42,500 nt of DNA from assembly GCA_905221605.1 (NCBI GenBank), contig CAJNDS010000137.1:1-42500 (forward strand), in the 5' to 3' direction. How positions within the stretch are numbered: the stretch's first letter is position 1; every line of letters starts with the position of its first letter. Below, piece by piece: positions 21,701 to 33,187 of the stretch. A program made the translations under genes and the position numbers. The notes beneath the pieces are model-generated. The model was not told where the DNA came from. It did not search any database and was given only the letters and a program-made list of their open reading frames with translations. Source of the stretch: Symbiodinium natans (Eukaryota; Sar; Dinophyceae; Suessiales; Symbiodiniaceae).

Positions 21701-24700
21701 GCTCGCCAAGTCGAAGATTATCGCGTTCCCACATTACATGAGTTATTGGAATTGGTTGCCAAAACCACTGCAAATCGTCACCAAATAAACAAACCCCCTT
21801 TACGCCTGAATATTGAGCTCAAAGGTACAAAAGGCTGCTACTGCAACCCTCTTGGCCATTGCCAAATTCAACCGCACCCAAACCAAAAAAAACCATTGAT
21901 TGTAAATATATTATTTTTCTTGGGCGTATCAATACCTATGAAATTATTATTGCAGAAAGTTTAAGCTGATCTTACGATCACACCACCGGACAACCCTTCG
22001 AAATTTTCCGTAGAGCAAACAGCAAAGCACTCATTGAAACCATTAAAAAAGAAAACCATTAAAAAGCGAAACGCTGTACTGGAAAAACATTTTTCGCTGC
22101 ATGCTTATCGTGGATTCTGGGACGGCGCCTGGACGACAGGAAAACAACAAACTGGGTGACTTGCTGGGATAACGAATGGGATGCCTGGCTGCGCCATCGG
22201 AGATACTACCTGAGACGATGAGGTGAAACCGGCAAACACTGGCTTCGATAGAGTGTGAGGGATGGGAAGAAGCAAGGCTGCCACAGGTTGTGAGACCCAG
22301 AAATTGCGTCTTAGTGGCTGGGGGAGGCTGTCAGCATGCGGTTCGGCCAGCTATGCGGGAGCGAAAAAAAAACCCTAAACCCTAAACCCGGAGTCTAAAG
22401 TCGGACACCCCCAAGTAATTAGGGTTCCCTTTTGGGCACGTGTAGCTTCACCCCGATCTTCCAAGTAGTAGCCGGGAAGTAATTATACCTAAACCCTGAA
22501 GCCTGGACCTCATTCCACCCCACACCTAAGCTTGTACACCCACAGCTCAGATCTTAGCCCTCAACCCTAAACCCTAAACCCTATTATGCACCCTAAGCCT
22601 CACTAAAACCCCCCCAAGCCCTGAGCCAGGCACGGCTGACCCTAGCTTTGCCTGCCCGTGGCCGGTCCATCGAGGGCCTCTTGGATATCAAGCGGGTTAG
22701 AGCTGAAGGCTCGTAGGTTTCGAAGGCTTTTGAGGTTTTTCAGGGTTTGTTGTCTGCATCAGCGGACGCGCGCGGGGGGGGAGTGTTCCTTGCTTAAGAT
22801 AATTTAAGGACCCTCAACACTAGACCCTAAACCCTAAGCCACCTATCGCGTGCTCGCGCAGCTTAGTAGCCCCACCCTTTTGGGGTTACGATTATAAGGC
22901 GACCCCTAATATTTAGGCTACCCAAAAAGGGACCCTAATATAGAGAACTGACCAAATAATTGCAATCATATGAAACAGAGTTTGAATTTATGTTATTGGT
23001 GAGTGTATTTTGGGTTTCTTTTAAATATTGGTGGTATCTGTGCAATGAACACCATACTTCATATTGTTAGAGTCATAATTCTAGGAATTATGATAGTAAT
23101 AAGGTTTGTTGCAGTCATAACATCAGCATTAATGATCGTAACCAGGTAATATCAAATTAGCCATGATCATGAAGCTAAAAGAAGATGTTGAAAGGTTAAT
23201 GCTGGTCGTATTATGAGCAAGAATTCTAGGAGTAGCATTCATCATTGTCATAAAATATTCATGATAATAAGATGCACGACAGCAGGTCCACAAACTTGAT
23301 GAGCACCTAGTAATTCCGCTTCAAGCTTCTGGCTTCTTAGAGCCATTAAGGGAGTATAGGGTAAGTTTCCGAGAAGCTGTATGGGGTGGGGAGGCTTTCC
23401 CTAAACCCAAACCCCAAACCCCAAACCCCAAACCCCAAACCCTAAACCCTAAACCCCAAACCCTAAACCCTAAACCCTAAACCCTAAACCCTAAACCCTA
23501 AACCCTAAACCCTAAACCTCAACCGCAGCAAGGGCTGTTCTGGGGGGGGGTCCCTTTTGCCCTGCAGCTTCCTGCAGAGAGCCCCTTAAAAAGGCACTCT
23601 GGTTCTGAGCATCCTCCCCAGGCTCTGGCTGAGGGCGCTACATGTGGGCAGTTCTTAAAACCAGGGCTCCACAGTTTACTATAGTTTACCAAAATCTTCA
23701 TTGTTATTCTGACAATGATGAGCCCATTTCTATTATTCTTACTATCATCTTTATTACTAGCAATATGACCAGGCTCTGAAGCTTCGCTAGGTGGACGAAT
23801 TCTAGGCTTGCCTGGGTCTCTGTCGAGGGTGAAGTATGGTTGCTGGGCGAAGGGGGGGGGGGGGTGGGTGAAGAACGTCATGTTTGGTAGAATACTTGGG
23901 TTTTTAAGTACTTGCTACAAAGGGACTTTGGGGCCCAAGTATATAGTAATTAGGTACACGGACCCTAGAGGGGGAGGCCGGAAGCTGAAAGGGGGCAAGT
24001 TCCACGCAGCGTTGCATCGTCGAGCCGCACGTTGCTTCGCAGCCTCTGCGCGCGCGGCTACAAGTAGGGGCCCCCTTACGATTCTGACCTTAGTCAAGGG
24101 AGTTATAACCTACATAGTTATGCTTGTAACCCAGGGGCCCCTACATGTAGACTCCGGAGCAAGGGTTCCCAACACGGTGTAGGGCTTTATTTACGGTTTA
24201 GGGTTCCAGGCCCCTGGCCCTAATTGAAGCCTAAACTCCGGTGCTGAATCCTATACACCCTGGACCCTAAACCCACAAACATCCGTAAAAAAACCATTAG
24301 CCCTCCCTAGAACCAAGCCCCCTGTGTTTTTTCTTTTCCTTTCTGGGGTTTAAGAGGATTCTGTTCAGGAATCTTTTTCAGAGGGTATTCTTTTTTAGGG
24401 CCATTATTTTTAAGGGCCATCCTAGGCGCAAAGCTACGGCTCTCGCTGTACAGAGGTTACCGTGCCGCGGAAATCGTCGGCGGTCTCTGTGACGCAGTCG
24501 AAGGTGGGGGGGCCTTGGCGTGTTGGCTCATAGGTGTCCCAGGTAGCTCAGGCACTCCATGGTTCGGTTTAGGGTTTAGGGTTTAGGGTTTAGGGTTTAG
24601 GGTTTAGGGTTTAGGGTTTAGGGTTTAGGGTTTAGGGGCTGGGGGCCTACAGGGTGTACAGCAAGGCTGCGCATGGGTTTCAACAAAGGGTTCCGAGCCG

Positions 24701-27700
24701 GATGATGAGCCACAAGCGCTTATGTAACTCAAAAATGCCTGGACCTTCAAATATATTTCCTTTCTTCGGTGCCTAGCGTTCTTTTTGCATTCTCCGCACC
24801 CAAACCCTAAGCCCTAAGCCCTAAACCCTAAACCCTAAACCCTAAACCCTAAACCCTAAACTACAATGTTACAATGGTCCAGGTATATACCAAGTTTTGG
24901 CACGAGGGGCCATTTGCCTGCGGACCTGCTCGGCAGGTGATGCCTAAATCCTAAATCCCGAACAAGCTCAAAACCCAAAATCCTAAACCCTAAACCCCAA
25001 ACCCTGAACCCTAAACCCTAAACCCTAAACCCCCTAAGCATGCCGCGAGGCTCGCTATTTTACAAGTCGTTGGACGCGGCGGCCCTGCGAAGCCACATTG
25101 AAGCAGTCGAGGATCAGGACGCCTCGCAGCAATTAGGGTTTAGGGTTTAGGGTTTAGGGTTTAGGGTTTAGGGTTTAGGGTTTAGGGTTTAGGGTTTAGG
25201 GTCATGGGAGTCTGGCTTGCCTTCAGTCCAGTGGCCAAAGGCTCTAAACTCCCCAGATCCCTGAGAGGATCCAAAAAGTAGAACCCCCAAGTAGTACCCT
25301 ATACACTATTGGGTCATTTTTCGGAACCCTCAAGGGGACTTTCTGGATCCTCCCAGTGTTCGTGCCTTTGAAGCCTGTGAGCCGATACCCTCAACTTTAG
25401 GTACACCCTACTCGGAAGCCTTTTTGACGTGGCAAGTGTAGGGATAGCAAGTTGGGTTATGGGGATAGTTTTACGGGACGCTAAGTATTATGGGGATAAT
25501 TTTACGGGACACTTAAGTACTAACTAAGTCAAAAGGGCCTCCAAGTAAGCCCTGCGGGTGGAGACTGAGGTGGCCTTATGCCCATGGCTTTCCTTTTGAA
25601 CAAGCAGAGGCCCTCCTTTACTAACCTTAGTTAAGGGAGTTATAACCTACATAGTAATACCTATAACCCAAGTTAGGGCCCTTATAACCCTATTTATAAC
25701 TAGGGGGGCCCCTACATGTAGGCTTTCGGCCCATTCTGTGGGGGGGTAGGGAAGCAGGATTGACTTGATGGCGTGCCTTCGGCTCCACTCCCTGGTGTAC
25801 ACAGTGCCTTTTCCAGCAGGCTTCGATCGAAAAGAGCACTACGTGTTGTTGAAGCTGATCAAGAGGCTCAGAGGACGATCTGTGCTGGTGAAGATTGTCC
25901 TGCGCGAGAACAGCTGCTGGCGACCTTTCCTGCGAAGGCCTGTCCGTGACCCTCGGGATAAGGCTCTTCAAAAGAAGCTAGGGCGAGGTTTGGAGCAGGC
26001 TATGGACACTTACCGCTATCCTCATGTCAGGATAGTGGCGGCAGATGCCGACTCTGGCTTTCATGCCTTGCGCCGGCTTTTCAAGCTGTGCCGTGACAGA
26101 GGTGTCACGTTGTGTGCTTCTGTCAACATCTTGCAGCTTCATCAACAGTGGTGGCTGCCAAGTTCCATAGGACCAGAGCTTTGTCATCTGCAAGGACGGC
26201 AGCTCCAACAGAGGCTCAAGCTAGTGGGCCTGGTGACAGGTTGGTTTAAGAGCCTCAGCAGGCAGGCGCCCCAAGCCGTCGGACGCTTGGTTTGGGAATA
26301 CCTTGGTGGCGATTGCTTGGGAGACTTGCTGCTGACCGTGCATCGTGAGTCCGAAGCTTTGCTGGAGCAGAGGGTGCTACAGCTGTACAAGTTTCGGATG
26401 GCCGCGCTGTGCTTTCAGAGGTTTGCGCATCAGCCGGCCAGCATAGTTGAACGCACTAGGCAGCAGTTCCGTGATCTGATCCTTGTGGCCGACCCGCCGG
26501 ACATGGTGGGTGGTCACGAAAATAACATGTGGTGGCCCAGTGGGTCTTTGTACTTGAAAGGCCCCAATGAAGCCTATGTTCGAGCTGCTGCCGGGCAGCT
26601 TTTTGATCTCCGAGCGGCGGAGCTCTCGAGGCAACTACGGAGTTATCGTGGGCCAACAGCTCGCGTTGACCGGATGGGGAAGCTCGTAGCTGCCCATGTC
26701 ATAGATGATCTACCGCCTCAGCTTGCGAGACTGCCGATGGTGTATACCATTGGTTGGCTTGATGGCGTTTGGTTTGAGACTGTACATTGTCGCAATGCCG
26801 ACGCTTTGCCGATGTCGGAGGTCATCCTGATCGCTAAGCCTGACTGCTGGGCAGTGGTCGGAAAGCCTGATGCTGTTCCGATAGTTGCCAGTCAGTGGGC
26901 TCGCATCATAGACTTGCAACCATCTCGTGGCGATGCAGAGTTTGATTCTGGCTGAACGGATTTCACATGGGGAGACTGTTGGCACCTGCGTCGCCCAGGG
27001 AAGAAAACACTTGCTGGAGGGCTTGATTCGGAGATTTGTGTTTTCAATTCTCAGGGTATGCCCAAACCTGCCCAAAACCCCGCACGACGCCCTAGCTGGC
27101 AATGAGGAGTGCAGAATTGCCACACGAAGTCCTAGCTGGCCTTGAGGAGTGCAGAGTTACAACGTCAATCCAGGTTCTTCGTAGTAGAGTGGCTAACCTT
27201 GAACCTTTTTGGGGTAGTATATTCCTATAGACTCCCAAAGGATAACCTTCAGTTCCCCAGGATCCTGGACATTTCAGGGTTTCCGGGCCTCAAGGGACAG
27301 CAACTCCCGATGAGGATGCGCTGCGCAAGCTGCTCCCCGGACTGGGCCTAGTGGCCTTCGTGGGGAACGGCGCCGTCCTCCCGCGGAAACTCGGTCTCTG
27401 CCACATCGCGGGTGTAAGTGTAAGTGGTATGTGTGAAGCCGAACTATGGGTGTGAGTGGAACTTTAGGTGTCAGCGCAAAGTGTAAAGTGCAGAGTGTAA
27501 AGTGCAAGGTGCAAAGTGCAAGGTGCAAAGCGCCCCCCCCCCCCCCCCCCCCAAAAAAAAAAAAAAAAACGGAAAAAAGAGCTTGGGGACACCCCCCCCA
27601 ACCCCCCCCCCCCTAAACCCTAAATCCTTAACTCCTAAACCCTAAATCCCCCATGCAAGAGCAGCCCAGGAAGAGTGGAGTCGACGACCGGCCCATGACG

Positions 27701-30700
27701 AAGAAGGACCCCGCCACACACCCTTGTCAGCCCTTAGAAGCGCTTCTCAACCCTTAGAATTGGGGTTTAGGGCTTAGGGTTTAGGATTTTTGGGGTTTTA
27801 GAATTGGGATGCACCCCCTATACTAACAGTCCGTAATGGGGACTGTATAGGGGGTATGAGAATCCTTACTAAGGACTGTTCGTATAAGCGGGAACATCCC
27901 AAGCATAGAAGCCCTTTTAAACCCTTGTAGGCCCTTATAAACCCTATGACCCTGGGATTCGGATTTAGGTTTTTTTGGACTTTGGGCTGTTCAGGCCGGG
28001 GGTTAGAAGGTTTGGAAGTGTTTCGGGGTTTTAGGGTCTGGCAGCTCAGGGTTTTGGGGCTACAAGGGTTTATCAGGGCTTTTAAAGGCTTGCAAGGGCT
28101 TATACGGGTGTATCAGGCTTTTATGTTTTTTGGCAGGGTGCGGGGGGGTTTTGGGGTTTTAGGGCTTCAGGGCTGCAGGCCAGGAATCTTTACCGCTTGA
28201 ACCCTAGAAACCTTGGTTCATTGCTCTGGGCTCCTGAGGCGCAAAGGGATGGGCACCGTGCTACCTCATGCAAGATGCTGGTATCCCAACTTTCAACCTG
28301 ACCCCCCCCCCCCCCCAAAGAAAAACAACAAAAGGGGGGGAGGGGGAGAAAAGAAAGGGCTTAGGGTTCGCGATGCAAGCCTTCAGGTGAAGCTAGGCCC
28401 CTATAACCCTGGCCCTCAACCCCCAAACCCTCAACCCTATTCAAGTTATTAAGGCCCCTTTTTTAGTTAGGCCCCAAGCTCGGGCTTGTTGTTGTTCTTC
28501 TCCGTCCTTTCGGAACATACGCGCAGGGGGCAAGGGCTTGGGGTCGAGGCTTGAGGCTTGAAAGCTGCGATTAGGGTTTGGGGTTTGGGGTTTAGGGTTT
28601 AGGATTTAGGGTTTAGGGTTTAGGGTTTAGGGTTTAGGGTTTAGGGTTTAGGGCCATAAGCCCGAAGCGCAACACCCCGCCCACAGGACTCCACAAATCT
28701 GGTGACCTTCCAGAGCCCTGCCTCAATGGAGGTGACCCTGACCCTGCCGCATGCAGGCCAGGCCCCATACCTTCGTAGCCCAGTGGTACCCTTCTCCCCT
28801 TGGGTTTAGGGTTTAGGGTTTAGGGTTTAGGGTTTAGGGTTTAGGGTTTAGGGTTTAGGGTTTAGGGTTTCTGGCTCAACGTTCCCTTATAAAGTAACCA
28901 ACCAAATGAAGTGTAATTGCCCTGATGATCACGTGGCTACTGGCTACCAAGATACAGTGCTAAATGTTCCCTAAGGGTCCATGTACCTGTGTAGTACGTA
29001 CTTGGGCCCTACAGCTACTACATAGGAACCCCTTCAAGGCCCAAGTATGTATTATACTGGTACATGGACCCTTTGGGCTGGCCTCTTGTGGTTTAGGGGG
29101 TTTAGGGGGTTTAGGGGGTTTAGGGGATTTAGGGGATTTAGGGGGTTGAGGGGGTTTAGGGGATTTAGGGGGTTTAGGGTTTTGGCGCACCCAAAAAGCC
29201 CCTTGCAGAAGGGTTGCCCTGAGGGGTTTCCCTGGAGAGGAGACTAAGTTCAAGACAGGGTTTAGAGAGTTGGTGGGTTGGGATGCTTCCCCCTTTTTTT
29301 CTGACAGTCCTTAATAGGGGGATTATAGTACCCCCTTGTTCTAACATAAGGGCTGCTAGTATAAGGGGGTGCATCCCAAGGTGTGAGTCTCACGAATCAT
29401 TTCGTGCTGATTTGTGGGAGAGCTTTGCTGCGCGTGGTTTTTGGGAAGTCTGCAGTTGAGGGGCTTGGGGTTTAGGGTTTAGGGTTTAGGGTTTTGGTGT
29501 ATAGGGTTTAGGGTTTAGGGTTTTGGTTTATAGGGTTTAGGGTTAGGGAACACAAATGCATACCGGCCTCACCCGTCTGAAGCCCCTGCTGCTGTGAGAT
29601 ACGCATATCCCCTGCAGCTGGCACCTGCTAATATCCCTAAACCCAAACCACTAAAGCTCTAAACTCTAAACCAAGTTGAAACCCTACTTGACACCCTAAT
29701 CCTTGAAGGGTGCAAGTCACGCCACTCTTTGGAAGTCCTTTCTCAGGCACAGGGAAGTTGGCAGGGTTTGGGTTGTGGGTTACGCGTCGAAACCTTAGAT
29801 TTCCTGGGCCCGAAGCAATCGAAGGGTAGCCCTTGTTTATGGCACCTTGTATATGCCAAGTATACCACCCAGAAAAATCCGAGGGTCCACACTTCAGCAC
29901 CCTTTACGAATGTAAGCGGCCATAGTGAGGGACCATGGTCCTACTTAGACACAAGTACCGATCGAACTATCTACCCGACTCTTCATCTCTTTGTCCCTGT
30001 GTGTCCCTAAACCCTAAACCCTGGACAGGTGAGGTGACCGGTATGGGAATCCAGAAAGGGGTGACCCTCATTGTGGGTGGCGGCTTCCACGGCAAAAGCA
30101 CCCTTCTTCAGGCTTCCCGACATGCAGGGGCGACGTGGGGATTTAGTGTTCTTGACAGGGGCGACATGGATTTAGGGTTCTTGAGCGTCCCGAAACCCTA
30201 AACCCTAAACCCTATAAACCCTATAAACCCTATAAACCCTATGAACCCTATAAACCCTATAAACCCTATAAACCCTGTAAACCCTATAACCCCTATAAAC
30301 CCTATAAACCCTATAAACCCTATAAACCCTATAAACCCTATACCCCCTATAAACCCTATAGACCCTATAAACCCTAAACCGTGAGGATTCAGGGTGCCTT
30401 GGGCTTTCGTCTAGGGACCCTGCACCAGGAATCGGCACCAAGCGCCTGAACTTCGTCAACCCTGAATCTTTGTAGTTCCTAAACCCTAATCCCTAAACCC
30501 CAAACCCGAAACCCCAAACCCCAAACCCTGAACCCCAAACGCTCAACCCTGAACCCGAAACCCTGCAGTGTTAAAGGGCAGTCAGAGCACTAAGGAGCTG
30601 CAGGTCCTTGCACGCCAGGTGCTAAAATGAGACATTAAAGATTATAGCGAAGCATGGTTTAGGGTTTTTGGTTTAGGGTTTAGGGCCAGGGTTCAGGGTT

Positions 30701-33151
30701 TAGGACTTGGGGCTTAGGGGTTACGCCCTTTTATGTGGGCATGGCTCCCAGCTGACCTTGGCACAGGGTCTGGGTTCAAGAAAAGTCTTGATATGGGAGT
30801 GTCCGACATCCATCATCAGTTTGCACGAGGCGCTGCAGCTGGGCATCTACAACAAGGCGGGTGCCCTACCTAACCCTGAACCTCAAACCCGAGACCCGAA
30901 ACCCCTGTCCCCACGCCCCAAGCGCCTCAAGCCACCATTTCCCGTCCGGAGTTATGTGTTTGGGTCTCTCTGACTTAGGGCCTTGAGCGTTTTGGGTTTG
31001 TAGTACGATCCCCTGAAGGGACCGGAATTTACACAGCCTCCCAGATACGATATCCGAGGATTTCGAGAGTCCATGTTCGTTTGCATCTTGTGCCCGGTTC
31101 CCCGCAACCCTAAACCCTAAACCCTAAATGTCTATGGCCCTCAGGGGGTCTTTAAACCCAAAGCCCGAAACCCTTCAGTCATAGCAGTCAGTGGTTTCCT
31201 CGGCCCGTTCGGAGTGACACGTGAGGTGCCCGCAAGGCGGAATTAAAACTGAACATCCTGACAGTCTTTTCTACCATTTGCTTAAGAACCCCCCCCCCCC
31301 CCCAATAAACAAAAGATATTCTTCCTTGTAAGGGCAATATAGGGATTATCGTTCTTCGTTTTTTGAGTGCTTCTTAAGCAAACAGTAGTTCTGCAAAACA
31401 GATTGCAAGGACAAAGCGTATTCATGTCAAGAAGAGCTAAGTTTTAGGTCTTAGGGTCATCAGACGGGCTTGAAAAAATGAACAAGGGTCAGTGTTTGTT
31501 GGGTTCAGGCCGCTTATCTGGATGATAAAGTCTGTGTAGTTATATGGCAGTTCTCCGAACTCTCAATTTTTTTGTATCCTCTATGCATATATTGCTACAA
31601 CTTAGCAAACTGGCCGCATATGATTTCAGTGTGTCATTTCATTTCACTCATTTGCCGTTTGCTTTCGTGCAACGCAGCTTGGTCGCACTACGCTCTACTA
31701 AAAAAACACTACATGGCGTCTGACACCCTACTCCTGCTTACATTCCTCCTTTTGGGGTATCTCGTGGAGCGATGGTGCAGTTGCATTCCCGTCTCAGGCA
31801 GTAGCATAGCGCGGGTTCATAAAAAGGGGTACCAAAACCTGGTTCTCGTTTCCCAGCTCTAAAGCAGAGCGCCCACAGAGAGAGGGGGAGGAGGTACATC
31901 CTGCTTATGTAAACTTCGAACTTCGCGACTTCTCGAGGTTCCCGGAGACGGTCGAGAGTATGTGGTCTGCGACCCCCAAGCAGCGCCTGGGGTTTATAGG
32001 GTTCAGGTTTTAGGGCTTTAGGGGCTTTAGGGGGGGTGGGGGTGGTGAAGGTGGGTTTTTTCTACGTTCCGTTCCTGTCCTAGGTTCCTGGGGAGCCAAG
32101 TGTGGGATCCCCTGATTTTTTTGGGACACCGCAAAGTAAAGCGAGTCTAAGAGGACGTATGGCAGCAGCCTGCACATGCACGTATGCGCGCTGAGGTTCA
32201 TCTCTCACATACCCCTTTGTCACGGTAAACTAGCAGCATTGCAAGCTACAATGCTACAATTTGCTTAAGAATCCCTCCCCCACAAAACATGAATATATTC
32301 TTCCTTAGAAGTTCAATCTTATTATTTTTTCTTTTTTACACTGTAAACCTGCAAGCCTTTTAAGGTTGTAAGTTGGGATGTTGCCCCCTTATACTAGCAG
32401 CTCCTTAAAAGGGATTATAGTACGCCCTGTTAGCATAAGGGGGAACGAACAATCCAACCCCGAACCATAACCCTAAACCTAAACCCTAAACCCTTTTTCG
32501 GGCTTAAGTAAGCCTTGTTGAGACGCCCTGCGCAGCTACCCAGGTGAAAATCCGTGCCGAGGACGGCCGCTCCGTGAAGAGTACCGACATCTCACCGCCG
32601 CTTGGCCAGAGAGACTTCATCACGGAAGCTTAGGGTTTAGGCTTTAGGCTTTAGGCTTTAGGCTTTAGGGTCTAGGGTCTAGGGTTCAGGGTTTAGGGTT
32701 TAGCGTTTAGGGTTCAGGCCCCTAGATTAAGAACTTGCCCTAGCTAGCCCAAAGGGTCCATGTACCTGTATCGTGTATACTTGTGCCTTAAAGGGTTTCC
32801 TATATAGTAGCTTTGCAGAACAAGTACATACTACATATAGTTACATGGACCCTGAGGCCGGGAGTTCGGGAAATGTGGCCACAGGTATGGATATTGCGGA
32901 AATGAATTGACAAGCGTCCCGCTAATGATATCGTGATGGTTCTCATTCGAGCAGTATATGCGGGTGAGTCGGCCAAAGGTTCATCAACAACCTGCCGTTC
33001 GGGAAGCAGACAAAACAGTTCACCACCGGCGACGCCTCTGGATCAACGTCCCAGGCCCTGAGGTTCGAGTGCATGGCATTGGCCGTTCTTGAGTACCCTG
33101 AATACAAGGGCCGGTCTGATAGACGATATGTATATGCACATGTATGCGTAC

Positions 33152-33187
<36 letters not shown>

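Larger units (their letters stand above)
19395..22260 (+). other. Block of bacterial-type DNA inside an intron
   Basis: Composition changes abruptly to AT-rich right after a CCCTAAA array (19,347-19,394). Two recognisable bacterial gene remnants lie here: an ISL3-type transposase and a glycerophosphodiester phosphodiesterase. Between them (20,400-21,320) is sequence without a convincing gene. The right edge is vague, before the CCCTAAA repeats at 22,371-22,390. The whole block lies between ATPase exons 9 and 10. Either real insertion of bacterial DNA or an assembly join would explain it; both genes are broken, which favours an old insertion over fresh contamination. Confidence 0.75.

Noticed and set aside
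28960-29253. Proline/lysine-rich or Gly-Phe-rich frames on both strands
   Set aside because: They are translations of the TTTAGGGGG-variant array and element C1.
29390-29640. Exon-like pieces ESHESFRADLWESFAARGFW and RPHPSEAPAAVRYAY
   Set aside because: Both are open and protein-like but lie between ATPase exons 15 and 16, which join perfectly without them; left out as probable chance or foreign exons.
30205-30459. 84-codon minus-strand frame of YRV repeats
   Set aside because: Product of the 9-bp CCCTATAAA array, which cannot create stops in that frame; not a protein gene.
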